Origin: Actinomycetota bacterium
Lineage (GTDB): Bacteria; Actinomycetota; Actinomycetes; S36-B12; UBA5976
Direction of reading: 5' to 3'
Length of the DNA stretch: 64,000 nt
Assembly (NCBI GenBank): GCA_009698575.1
Contig: WLPX01000007.1
Location: 1-64,000, forward strand
Shown here: one piece after another, positions 8,171-16,953 of the stretch
Layout of the letters: the number at the start of each line of letters is the position of its first letter
How positions within the stretch are numbered: the stretch's first letter is position 1
Made by a program: the position numbers and the translations under genes
Notes under the pieces: generated by a model
Database searches by the model: none
Told to the model about the DNA's origin: nothing
The model's input: the letters and a program-made list of their open reading frames with translations, nothing else

Positions 8171-9177
8171 TCGAAGCGCTTTACGCGCCCCAGAATCAAA
8201 CCTTCAGTGATTGCGCGGGCGGCAGCAGCAGCTCGGTTGGGCGCACCCAACTTATCTAAAATATGTTCGATGTGAGTTCCTACGGTGCGAGAGCTAATTT
8301 GTAGCGCCGCACCAATTTCTAAATTGGATAGGCCATTTGCAGCAAGAGTTAGTACTTCGAGTTCTCGGTGGGTAAGTGGGCCAACATCTGCAACGTCGAG
8401 CGAGATTACCGCAGACATAGGTTGGTTCTCCCCGCTACACGGCATCACACGAATTCTAAACATGTCATCATCTAGGTTCTGTGGCCAAATGAATGAACTC
8501 CAAGAATTCATGCTGGCATTTCGATGAGCGTAGGAAATTAATTCACTTCCAGGTTGAAATAAATCATGATCGGGAAGACCAGGTATGGCAATCGGATTTC
8601 CATCGGAACTTATTCCTACCGCAGTCTGTCCGGAGCCAATTAACATTGAGAGCCATTTGCCGGACTGCGTTTGATCTGCCATGTTTGCAAGCACGCTGCA
8701 CAGGCTGCTAATTGCATCTCTTGCAATATCAGATGGATGTTCAATTGAAGTTGTAGAAAGATTAATTACGCCGGTGACTCTGCCATCAGTAGTGCGCAGA
8801 CACATAGTTAAGCCTTCGCTGTAACCAGCTGGAACTAGCACATCACCAACAGCCCAGTTATCGAATGGGTCACCTGGCAAATCTTTCATGCGTACTGGGC
8901 GTCCAGTAATAGGCAGGGCCAGAGCATTCATTAGTTCGGTAAATCTTTGACTATGTAGGTGATCCAGGACATCAGATTCATATCCAACATTTGCTAGCGG
9001 AGTAACTTCTCCGGTAATTGGATGCAAGGTATTAATTTCGGCCGCATCAAACGGAATGATTTTGCGTAGCTCATCGATTACCGCACTTGCGCGTGCTGCT
9101 TGCGGAGCCTGCTCGGACGCAACCGCAGCCACTCGACCAACCACTTCCATGGCCTGAGTTAACGAGGGGCTAGACAT
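8167..9177 (-). CDS. LuxR-family transcriptional regulator with GAF-like sensor domain
   Basis: A 336-residue regulator. The N-terminal 200 or so residues resemble a GAF-type sensor (DAAEINTLHPITGEVTPL near 45, GVINLSTTSIEHPSD near 136). The C-terminus is a LuxR/FixJ helix-turn-helix (LTHRELEVLTLAANGLSN, then RTVGTHIEHILDKLGAPNR). It is divergent from the ABC-transporter operon at 9435, so it probably controls that operon in response to a small molecule. The ATG lies at 9177. It overlaps the convergent oxidoreductase gene by 4 bp. The ligand and DNA site are unknown. Confidence 0.85.
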   Translation of the reverse strand: MSSPSLTQAMEVVGRVAAVASEQAPQAARASAVIDELRKIIPFDAAEINTLHPITGEVTPLANVGYESDVLDHLHSQRFTELMNALALPITGRPVRMKDLPGDPFDNWAVGDVLVPAGYSEGLTMCLRTTDGRVTGVINLSTTSIEHPSDIARDAISSLCSVLANMADQTQSGKWLSMLIGSGQTAVGISSDGNPIAIPGLPDHDLFQPGSELISYAHRNASMNSWSSFIWPQNLDDDMFRIRVMPCSGENQPMSAVISLDVADVGPLTHRELEVLTLAANGLSNLEIGAALQISSRTVGTHIEHILDKLGAPNRAAAAARAITEGLILGRVKRFD

Positions 9178-9345
9178 AACGAAATAGTGCCAGAATTAAG
9201 GCTCACGCGGAGGTATTATTCGGAACCTAACCATTCCCCGTGACCAAATTGTTGTCTGAAATGACCATTTGGAGTTTGATAACAAATCCTTATTTTGCTG
9301 GATTTTTTTTCTAAAACTCGATATTGTGCTGTAAATATCCGCCAT

Positions 9346-9374
9346 TTGACGGATAACCCAAGTTCCACTTTAAG
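9346..9374 (+). promoter_or_regulatory. Candidate promoter of the ABC-transporter operon
   Basis: TTGACG (9346-9351) and TTTAAG (9369-9374) are separated by 17 bp, with an expected start near 9381. This would give a leader of about 53 bases before the GTG at 9435. It lies in the divergent region shared with the LuxR gene. Confidence 0.5.
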
Positions 9375-9392
9375 AGGACTATTGACCCAATC

Positions 9393-9411
9393 GAGCGCGG
9401 ACCCCGCGCTC
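9393..9411. promoter_or_regulatory. Perfect 8-bp inverted repeat in the leader of the ABC operon
   Basis: GAGCGCGG-ACC-CCGCGCTC is a perfect palindrome in the leader, followed 12 bases later by the GGAGGA ribosome site (9424-9429). It may be an operator for the divergent LuxR protein or an RNA hairpin affecting translation. The sequence alone cannot decide. Confidence 0.45.
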
Positions 9412-9434
9412 CCTGTCATGCGTGGAGGACGAAA

Positions 9435-10742
9435 GTGATTCGATCCAAGACATTAATAAGGGCTGCCAGTCTGGCAGCCGCCGCAGCATTACTTGCTGCT
9501 TGTGGTGGTGGTTCTGGGGATGCCTCAGCAACCGGTGCTGCAACAGCCGCTGCACCAACCGGTGAACCGATTGTTATCGGTGCGCCATTTGCACAGTCCG
9601 GTCCGGCAGGTATTGCGGACCATAAAGATTGCTGGAACGGTACCGATCTAGCAATCGAAGAAATCAATAACGCCGGTGGTGTCAATGGTCGTCCATTGGA
9701 GCTAAGTGTTACTGATATCGACATTCTGACCCCTGAAGGCATTACAGCAGCATTCCAAAAGCTTGCTGCTGAGAAGGTCTCTGCAATTCAGTCTGCGTTC
9801 GTCCTTATCCCGCCACCAGCACTTGATGCTGCGGCTGCATATGGCGCACCATACATGAGTGGCGACACCAACATTGATGCCCAGAAGTTAGCTACTGCAG
9901 ATCCTGTGAAGTATGGAAATTACTTGACTGATCCTGCCGAAACTTTCTACGGATCAGGATTCATTACATTCTTGACTCAGCTATCTGATAGTGGTGCATG
10001 GACTCCAACCAACAACAAGGTTGACATCATCCGTGGCGACACTGCTTACAACAAGAACATCGCAGATGCGACCGAAGCAGCAATCGCAGCTTCCGGTGGT
10101 AAATGGGAACTTGGTCAAGTTATTGACATCACAGGTGGAACTAAAGACTGGGGCCCAGTACTTGCTAAGTTGCAGGCTAACCCTGCTGGAGCAATCATGG
10201 TTGACCACTGGATTGGTGCAGAACTTGCATCATTCTCACAGCAGTTTGCTGGAGATCCAGTAGCCAACGCATTGGTTTACTTGCAGTACGGACCATCTCA
10301 GCCTGAGTACTTGCAGATTGCAGGCGCCGCAGCTGAAGGTTTCGTTTGGGGCACAGTAATTGGTGTTGGTAATAGCTCGGAAGAAGATAAAGCCTTCCGC
10401 GCGGCATACCAAGCTAAGTTCGGTGTTGATGACGTATCCATGGGTATGGTCTACACCGGCTGGTGCTACGACACCGTGCATGTATTGGCAAATGCCTGGA
10501 AGAATGTTGACCCAGCAGATTTTGCTGCAGTTAACGAGTACATCAAGGCAAATCCATACGATGGCGTAACTGGTCACTTGGACTTCTCCAAGCAGGCAGT
10601 TTCGATCTACCCAGATGTTGAAACTGACATCACCAAGGGTGCTACTCACTACTTCTACCAAGTACAGGGCGGCCGTCATACGACAATCGCACCTGATGGC
10701 GATGCCGAAGCATCATTCGTCAAGCCAGCTTGGATGCAGTAG
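9435..10742 (+). CDS. ABC-transporter substrate-binding lipoprotein (amide/amino-acid type)
   Basis: A 435-residue type-1 periplasmic-binding-protein-like receptor. The N-terminus is a lipoprotein signal with lipobox LAAC and predicted lipidated C23, followed by a low-complexity Gly/Ala/Thr linker. The mature part shows the Leu/Ile/Val-binding pattern (PIVIGAPFAQSGPAG, then LAIEEINNAGGVNGRPLELS). This family includes receptors for branched-chain amino acids, urea and short amides. The GTG start is supported by GGAGGA 5 bases upstream. It is the first gene of an operon with Liv-type ATPases and permeases and dimethylformamidase-like genes, so an amide or acylated amine ligand is likely but inferred. 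Confidence 0.88.
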   Translation: MIRSKTLIRAASLAAAAALLAACGGGSGDASATGAATAAAPTGEPIVIGAPFAQSGPAGIADHKDCWNGTDLAIEEINNAGGVNGRPLELSVTDIDILTPEGITAAFQKLAAEKVSAIQSAFVLIPPPALDAAAAYGAPYMSGDTNIDAQKLATADPVKYGNYLTDPAETFYGSGFITFLTQLSDSGAWTPTNNKVDIIRGDTAYNKNIADATEAAIAASGGKWELGQVIDITGGTKDWGPVLAKLQANPAGAIMVDHWIGAELASFSQQFAGDPVANALVYLQYGPSQPEYLQIAGAAAEGFVWGTVIGVGNSSEEDKAFRAAYQAKFGVDDVSMGMVYTGWCYDTVHVLANAWKNVDPADFAAVNEYIKANPYDGVTGHLDFSKQAVSIYPDVETDITKGATHYFYQVQGGRHTTIAPDGDAEASFVKPAWMQ

Positions 10743-10746
10743 TCAG

Positions 10747-11478
10747 ATGCAAGTCCTTGCTTGTTCCAACATTTCACTTGAACTAGGTGGTCGTCAGATC
10801 CTTAGTGACGTGAACTTAAGTGTTGGTCAAGCAGAAGTTGTTGGTCTTGCCGGTCCCAATGGGGCCGGCAAGACTAGCCTTTTCGAAGTCCTTTCCGGAA
10901 GAAATTTAAATCACCAAGGCAAAGTTGAACTTAACGGCGTCGACATTACATCGATGCAGATGCATGAGCGAGTTAAGTTAGGTCTTGTTAGAACGTTTCA
11001 ACGCCCAGTAGTTCCAGCAACACTGACTGTTGGTGAAACATTAAAAGCCGCACGAAAAGCATTTGATCCCAAGCCAAGCAGACTGCGCATGGAATGGGTT
11101 GCCGAATTTGTGCACCTAAATGCGCACATGGATACGCCTACTGGCGGACTTGAAACTTTAGAGCGCCGCAAGCTCATGCTGGCCTGCTTATTGGCGCGGG
11201 AACCTAAAATTGTTTTACTTGATGAACCAGCATCTGGTTTAACTGGTTCTGAAATTGATGAAATTGATTTAATTGTAAGAAAGCTTGCCCAAGAATATGG
11301 CATTTCAGTCCTACTGATTGAGCATCGTCTTGAGTTACTCGCAATGGTGGCATCGCGAGTACTTGTTTTAGATGTGGGCGAGATTATTGCCGAAGGTCCA
11401 CCAGATTCAGTTTTCAAACTTCCAGCAGTTCGCGCAGCATATTTCGATGTTCCAATCGAAAGTTTGGCGGGAGCATAA
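10747..11478 (+). CDS. livG: ABC-transporter ATPase, LivG type
   Basis: A 243-residue ATPase with Walker A GPNGAGKT, Q-loop at VRTFQRPVV, Walker B IVLLDEPASG and switch histidine in IEHRLEL. The usual LivG signature (LSYGxQR) is replaced by TGGLETLERRK, an unusual form that keeps the following helix. The start is the ATG at 10747, 4 bases after the binding-protein stop; longer readings run through that gene. It pairs with the LivF-type ATPase next door to energise import by the two permeases. Confidence 0.88.
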   Translation: MQVLACSNISLELGGRQILSDVNLSVGQAEVVGLAGPNGAGKTSLFEVLSGRNLNHQGKVELNGVDITSMQMHERVKLGLVRTFQRPVVPATLTVGETLKAARKAFDPKPSRLRMEWVAEFVHLNAHMDTPTGGLETLERRKLMLACLLAREPKIVLLDEPASGLTGSEIDEIDLIVRKLAQEYGISVLLIEHRLELLAMVASRVLVLDVGEIIAEGPPDSVFKLPAVRAAYFDVPIESLAGA

Positions 11479-11480
11479 TC

Positions 11481-12200
11481 ATGAGTCTGTTACATATGCA
11501 AGAAGTTTCTTCGGGTTATGGCACGATGCGGGTAATCCACGGCCTGAACTTTTCTATTGAGCCAGGCGAGCGAATCGGACTTGTTGGCTTAAATGGTCAC
11601 GGTAAAACTACGTTAATTAGCACAATAGTTGGAATGACTGGGTGGCAAGATGGCTCAATTGAATTTATGGGCCAACAAATTGGTGGTCGTCGATCTCATG
11701 GTGTGGGTCGCAATACGCCAAAAATTGTTCGCTCTGGAATTGCAATTGCACCACAAGGCGATGCAATTTTCCCTGGACTTTCAGTTGAAGAAAATCTAGA
11801 TAGTGGTGCGTATACAGACGGCGCTTGGAAAACGCGTAAGCGCCGCCGCGATGCGGTACTTGAAGTCTTCCCACCACTTCGCTCTCGCCTAAAGCAATCA
11901 GCAGGAACACTTTCCGGAGGTGAGCGCCGGATGGTCTCTGTTGGTCGCGCGCTTATGGCCGATGCCAAGCTTTATCTTGTAGATGAACCATCACTTGGAC
12001 TAGCCCCAAAGATTTCCATCGGCTTAGTGGCAGCACTGTGTGAAATTGATTTAGGCGATGGGGCCATGTTAATTGCCGAGCAAAACTTGCCATTACTTTC
12101 AGGTAAGTGCGATCGAATTCTTGGTATGCACGCAGGCGAACTTAAAGAAGACGTTGGAGACGCTTTAGGCGACATCCCACCCGGTGCGGAGATGTCATGA
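11481..12200 (+). CDS. livF: ABC-transporter ATPase, LivF type
   Basis: A 239-residue ATPase with Walker A GLNGHGKT (a histidine where serine or alanine is usual), signature LSGGERRMVSVGRAL, Walker B LYLVDEPSLGL and a switch region at IAEQNL. An insertion rich in Gly/Arg (GGRRSHGVGRN) precedes the Q-loop region IAIAPQGDAIFP. It begins 2 bases after livG and overlaps livH by 4 bases (ATGA), so the five transporter genes form one translationally coupled unit. Confidence 0.9.
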   Translation: MSLLHMQEVSSGYGTMRVIHGLNFSIEPGERIGLVGLNGHGKTTLISTIVGMTGWQDGSIEFMGQQIGGRRSHGVGRNTPKIVRSGIAIAPQGDAIFPGLSVEENLDSGAYTDGAWKTRKRRRDAVLEVFPPLRSRLKQSAGTLSGGERRMVSVGRALMADAKLYLVDEPSLGLAPKISIGLVAALCEIDLGDGAMLIAEQNLPLLSGKCDRILGMHAGELKEDVGDALGDIPPGAEMS

Positions 12201-13096
12201 TCGAATTACTAGCCAGCGCATTAGTACTGGCTTCGATGTATGGCCTTGTTGCAGTTGGCATTTCACTAACCTGGTCCAGCGTTGGCATGTTGAACTTGGC
12301 GCAAGGATTTGTATTCACTGCTGGTGGATACGTCGCATATCTATTTGCGCAATACATGGCCAAAAACTTCAGTATTAGAGACGGACTGATTCTGTCCCTC
12401 GGTGTTGTAGTACTAGGCATGCTTGGCTCAGCCGTAGCTGGGTTATTAGTAGGTGGACTAGCTTTCTTGCCGCTTCATGATCGGATTAATTTCCCGGTTC
12501 GTGGACTGATCGCAACACTTGCAATCAGCATCATCGGCACGCAAATCTTTATGGTTATTTTTGGACCACAAAGTAAACCTTTGCCACAGATTTTTGGAAT
12601 TAAGCGTCTTAAGTTTGGCGAGTTCAGCATTGCCTATGGCCAAATTGGAACCATAGTTGTGGCCACCATAGTTCTACTGCTCGTAACACTTTGGATGCGT
12701 AATAGCCGCCGTGGCTTACAGATGCGCGCGATGATGATGAATCCACTTGGCGCAAACATGGTGGGTGTTTCAGTGCGAACCACCGGAATGATTGCGCTGG
12801 CATTGAGTGGCGCATTGTCTGGCTTAGCGTCAGTTCTCTTGGGACAGATTTTCTTCGTTAGTCCAACATCAGGTGTGCAACCGTTAATTGTTGGCTTAAT
12901 TATTTCGCTAGCTGGTGGACTTGGTTCGATGCCAGGCACTGTGGCAGCCGCAGTATTACTCGGACTTGTTGAGGCAGTTACCGCTCGCTACGCAGAACAG
13001 TCTTTGGTGCCTTTCGCGCAATTTGCATTAGTGATTGCAATTTTGACTTTCCGTCCACGCGGCTTAGGTGGCGTATTGGAGGATGTCCGTGAGTAA
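12197..13096 (+). CDS. livH: ABC-transporter permease, LivH type
   Basis: A 299-residue inner-membrane protein with about eight helices and the LivH pattern near its N-terminus (GLVAVGISLTWSSVGMLNLAQG) and C-terminus (FRPRGL). It forms one half of the translocation channel with the LivM-type product. The start overlaps livF; the end overlaps the preferred start of the next gene by 8 bases. The likely cargo is set by the binding protein and is probably an amide or amino-acid-like solute. Confidence 0.9.
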   Translation: MIELLASALVLASMYGLVAVGISLTWSSVGMLNLAQGFVFTAGGYVAYLFAQYMAKNFSIRDGLILSLGVVVLGMLGSAVAGLLVGGLAFLPLHDRINFPVRGLIATLAISIIGTQIFMVIFGPQSKPLPQIFGIKRLKFGEFSIAYGQIGTIVVATIVLLLVTLWMRNSRRGLQMRAMMMNPLGANMVGVSVRTTGMIALALSGALSGLASVLLGQIFFVSPTSGVQPLIVGLIISLAGGLGSMPGTVAAAVLLGLVEAVTARYAEQSLVPFAQFALVIAILTFRPRGLGGVLEDVRE

Positions 13097-14612
13097 CTCA
13101 TCAGTTGGTCGCCGTCGGTTGATTCCACGTTGGCGCGTAAAGAGCTCATCGCTTTCTCGCAGATTCAGAGTGCCGGGAACTAAGCGCTCATTGCTGCGCT
13201 TCGAAGGCAGGTACAACCCAAAGACCTTGCAACGCGAATTAATTTTGCGTGACAAGAAGCCACTTTTTTGGCTAATCGGACTATTTGCGTTGGCATTCAT
13301 ACCTATCGCCATTGGACAGCAGTTAGTATTTTCGATCTTTGGCAGCATTTGCTTTTTTGCAGCAGTAAATGTCTTTTGGACTTTAATTATCGGAACCGCG
13401 GGACTGCAGTCATTTGCAAGTTTGGCAACCGTTGGTGTCGGAGCGTACGCAGCAACTTACTTGAGCATTACGTACGGCATTTCATGGCCAGTTATGCTCG
13501 TGATCGGAACTGCATTTGGCGGACTAATGGGACTGATAATTAGTATCCCAGCGCGCAGATTAGATGGCCTCTACTACGCATTGCTAACCATTGGAATCTC
13601 GGAATTTTGCCGAAATTACATAACTCAGTCTGATGCTCTTGGTGGTCAATTTAACGGTGCGCTATTTGGCGCCGATCGAATTGTTCCCGAAGAAGCCATG
13701 CAAACTACGACCGGGCAGACGATTGCATACCTAACATCGTTTGTAGTTCTCCTAATTTCACTTGCAATTTTTAGAGTGGTCAGTGGTGGTCGAATCGGAA
13801 TCCTGCTGCGTACTGCACAATCTTCAAAGGAAGACGAATCCTTTGCATCCGCAATCGGAATTGACTTCCAACGAGCGCGACTACTTGTTTTTCTTATTGC
13901 CTCTGCAGCGCTGGGATTCGTTGGCGCTTTTTATGCAACAAATCAAGGCGGAGCATCACTTAGTTTGTTCAGCCTGGATCAGATGTTGCTACTGCTGGCA
14001 ATGATTGTCATTGGCGGATTAGGTAAAGCTGAAGGCGCGGTAGTTGGCACTGTAATCGTGGTGTTCCTAAATCAATGGTTTACTTCCTGGGGACCATGGC
14101 GCATCGTTTTGGTTGGAATATTGATGCTGGCCTCTGTGCTTTACACACGTAATGGTTTGTTTGGACTTCGCCAGCAATTGATTGAGATCCGGGAGCGCCG
14201 CAAAGCACTTTCCCGTGCCACTCGCACCACACGTTATGGCGCTTTCTTACCTGAGCAAGGCCCAGAAATTCCCGATAAGGGTGTAATTGCCGAGCGTGAG
14301 TTTGAACGGGCAATTCGTGATCAACTTCGCGACTGGATCACTCCCGAAATCATCGAAGAGCATCGACTAAGCCCAATGGGACAGCATTCCGATCATTTGG
14401 AACGAATATTGAATTACTTCCGTAAGCAGCCAATTAGTAATAAGTATGTGGTTTATTGCGAAGAGTCTTATAAGGCATATCGCGTTGTAGCGCTAAGCGG
14501 TATTCCAGGAGTTCCACCGAGATCCGTTGACGACAAGACATATTCAAATCTCGACGAGGCATACCATGCGGTATTTCTACGTCGCATTAACGACTTAAAG
14601 TCACAGCACTAG
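13089..14612 (+). CDS. LivM-type permease fused to a dimethylformamidase small-subunit-like domain
   Basis: A 507-residue protein from the GTG at 13089, which has GGAGG 6 bases upstream. Residues 1-50 are a basic cytoplasmic leader. About 55-370 are a LivM-type permease (TAGLQSFASLATVGVGAYAA near 100). The last 105 or so residues (14286-14612) do not belong to LivM. Segments such as IIEEHRLSP, HLERILNYFRKQP, KYVVYCEESYKAYRV and EAYHAVFLRRIND resemble, from memory, the small subunit of N,N-dimethylformamidase. The next gene, 13 bases on, encodes the large-subunit homologue. A permease carrying an amidase subunit on its cytoplasmic tail would tether hydrolysis to uptake. The frame is continuous. 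The domain identity rests on recognition, not a search. Confidence 0.75.
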   Translation: MSNSSVGRRRLIPRWRVKSSSLSRRFRVPGTKRSLLRFEGRYNPKTLQRELILRDKKPLFWLIGLFALAFIPIAIGQQLVFSIFGSICFFAAVNVFWTLIIGTAGLQSFASLATVGVGAYAATYLSITYGISWPVMLVIGTAFGGLMGLIISIPARRLDGLYYALLTIGISEFCRNYITQSDALGGQFNGALFGADRIVPEEAMQTTTGQTIAYLTSFVVLLISLAIFRVVSGGRIGILLRTAQSSKEDESFASAIGIDFQRARLLVFLIASAALGFVGAFYATNQGGASLSLFSLDQMLLLLAMIVIGGLGKAEGAVVGTVIVVFLNQWFTSWGPWRIVLVGILMLASVLYTRNGLFGLRQQLIEIRERRKALSRATRTTRYGAFLPEQGPEIPDKGVIAEREFERAIRDQLRDWITPEIIEEHRLSPMGQHSDHLERILNYFRKQPISNKYVVYCEESYKAYRVVALSGIPGVPPRSVDDKTYSNLDEAYHAVFLRRINDLKSQH

Positions 14613-14625
14613 AAGGAGAAATCAC

Positions 14626-16926
14626 ATGGCACAAGTATCAGTAACCGGCTACACGGATAAACCAAGTGTGGTTGAGGGCGAAACCGTTTCCTTCTATGTC
14701 ACAGCAGACAATGCCACTGAGGCTCAAGTCGATATTGTTCGTTTGATACATGGTGATGAAAATCCCGAAGGCCCAGGATTCATTGAAGAGGTAGTTTCAT
14801 CTGATTTTTCTGGTGTCAAGCAAGTTAAGAAGCAATTTGTTGATTTAGGAAATGCAATCCGAGTTCCTGACTCAAGCGGGAAACTAGCTTTAACGGATTC
14901 TTTGACGATTGCGACATACGTTTATGCCACAACTCCCGAAAAAGGTCGACAAGTCCTGCTTGGCAAATTTTCACTTCACGAAACTGCGGGCTACGCATTA
15001 GGAATAGATCACGCTGGACGATTAGCATTTTGGATTGCAGATGGAAGCGATACCGATGAGATAGTCTCGCAAGTTCCAATGGCACATCACACTTGGTATT
15101 TCGTGGCTGCCTCATTTGATGCCAAATCCGGTAAAGCGGTTTTGCACCAGGAAGCCATAGTCAATCCATACAACGGTCGATTGGGACGAGTTGCGCCCTT
15201 TGATCATTTAAGTTCAGTAGAGCAATCCCTGAAACTCAAAATCAAGAGTGCCACTACGGACTTCATGTGGGCAGCTGCTGGTAATTCGGCTACGGTCCGC
15301 GGCGCTTTCAAGGATTTACTCTTCAATGGAAAAATTGATCGATCCTATGTTTGGAATCGTGCGCTATCCCTTGCAGAAATCAAATCCCAATGTGGGCAAA
15401 GCCCAATTGCGGATGGGCTTGTTGCTGGGTGGGATACCACGATTGGTTATGGCGAAAACGGAATCGATGACATCGTTGTTGATGTAAGTGCCAATCAACT
15501 AAATGGCATTGGAGTCCAGCGTCCAATTCGGGCGATGACTGGATACAACTGGTCGGGAAAGCATGATGATTGGCGAGTTGCCCCACAAGAATATGGTGGC
15601 ATTTCATTCCATGAAGATTCTGTTGTTGATTGCCAGTGGGATGTGACTTTCAGTTGGACGATTCCAGAAGGCTTGAAGAGTGCTGCTTACGCAGCTCGAA
15701 TTCGGATAGGTGAAGCGGAAGATCACATTCCATTTTTCGTACGGGCGGCAAAGCCAAAAGCACGGATCTTGTATCTATTCCCAACCAGTTCATACCTTGC
15801 TTATGCAAATGAAATGATTGTTCACCACGTTCCAGTTGCGCAGGCGATTGGTTCACATCCAGCCGTGTTAACTAAGACTGAAGCAGATTACTTTCAAGAT
15901 CCAAAGTACGGTCGATCTACTTATGACCACTACACGGATGGCGAAGGCGTTTGCTACACATCATGGCTGCGCCCGATTCTGAACATGCGTCCAAAATGGC
16001 GCTCATCAGCGATTGGAACCACTTGGCAATTCCCGCGCGACTTATCAGCGACAGCCTGGTTAGAGCATCAAGGCTATGACTTTGAAGTAGCTACCGACCA
16101 TGACTTAATGCGTGATGGCTTGGATTTATTGAAAAACTATTCCGTAATTCTTACTGGCTCACATCCTGAGTACTGGAATGAATTCGGGCTAAATGTAATG
16201 GAGGAGTACATCTCCACGGGTGGCCGTTTGATGTACATGGGCGGCAATGGCTTCTACTGGGTTATCTCTTATCGTGATGGCGAACCAGAAATCATGGAAG
16301 TTCGAAAAGGTGAAGCTGGAATGCGCGCGTGGCAAGCAGAACCTGGCGAGTATTACCATGCAACTTCGGCAGAACGTGGTGGCATTTGGCGCAACCGTGG
16401 TCGAGCTCCGCAAAAACTAACTGGCGTTGGATTCACAACTCAAGGTTTTGATGCCTGCCATCCTTACTTCCGAATGCCAGATAGCTATCACAAATCCGTA
16501 TCTTGGATTTTTGACGGCGTAGAAGGTGAAAAGTTTGGAGACCATGGCCTTGCTCTTGGTGGCGCTGCTGGTCTGGAAACTGAGCGCTATGACTTGCTGT
16601 TGGGCACTCCGCCTCACACTAAGTTGCTTGGCTCATCAACGAACTGGTCTGATAACTATCCAGGTGTACATGAAGACATCATGTTCCATCACCCAGGATT
16701 ACTTGGCACCCAAAACCCAGCGGTAAGAGCGGATATGACTTACTTCACTGCAGGAAATAACGGTGCGGTATTTTCAACCGGCTCAATTGCTTGGACAAGT
16801 TCATTGCCGAGCTTTGGGTATGAAAATGACGTATCTCGAATTACTAAGAATATTCTTGATGCATTTTCTAAACCTGGTGAACTGCCAGGTGGGGCTTGGA
16901 CTGAAGACGAAAAGTCGTGGCGTTAG
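14626..16926 (+). CDS. dmfA2: N,N-dimethylformamidase large-subunit-like amidohydrolase
   Basis: A 766-residue protein with the layout of dimethylformamidase large subunits. There is an N-terminal beta domain, a LamG/concanavalin-like domain (about residues 85-260, TWYFVAASFD and VWNRALSLAEI), and the C-terminal catalytic domain (about 300-755). The known enzyme uses a mononuclear iron held by two tyrosines and one glutamate. By spacing, candidates here are Y393 (SYLAYAN), Y433 or Y436 (TYDHYTD) and E515 (SHPEYW). It should hydrolyse an amide, releasing an amine. GAAGGAGA precedes the ATG. No signal peptide is seen, so it acts in the cytoplasm. The true substrate may be another small or N-alkylated amide. 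Confidence 0.82.
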   Translation: MAQVSVTGYTDKPSVVEGETVSFYVTADNATEAQVDIVRLIHGDENPEGPGFIEEVVSSDFSGVKQVKKQFVDLGNAIRVPDSSGKLALTDSLTIATYVYATTPEKGRQVLLGKFSLHETAGYALGIDHAGRLAFWIADGSDTDEIVSQVPMAHHTWYFVAASFDAKSGKAVLHQEAIVNPYNGRLGRVAPFDHLSSVEQSLKLKIKSATTDFMWAAAGNSATVRGAFKDLLFNGKIDRSYVWNRALSLAEIKSQCGQSPIADGLVAGWDTTIGYGENGIDDIVVDVSANQLNGIGVQRPIRAMTGYNWSGKHDDWRVAPQEYGGISFHEDSVVDCQWDVTFSWTIPEGLKSAAYAARIRIGEAEDHIPFFVRAAKPKARILYLFPTSSYLAYANEMIVHHVPVAQAIGSHPAVLTKTEADYFQDPKYGRSTYDHYTDGEGVCYTSWLRPILNMRPKWRSSAIGTTWQFPRDLSATAWLEHQGYDFEVATDHDLMRDGLDLLKNYSVILTGSHPEYWNEFGLNVMEEYISTGGRLMYMGGNGFYWVISYRDGEPEIMEVRKGEAGMRAWQAEPGEYYHATSAERGGIWRNRGRAPQKLTGVGFTTQGFDACHPYFRMPDSYHKSVSWIFDGVEGEKFGDHGLALGGAAGLETERYDLLLGTPPHTKLLGSSTNWSDNYPGVHEDIMFHHPGLLGTQNPAVRADMTYFTAGNNGAVFSTGSIAWTSSLPSFGYENDVSRITKNILDAFSKPGELPGGAWTEDEKSWR

Positions 16927-16953
16927 TCTCGAAATAACTGCAAGGAGTATGAA

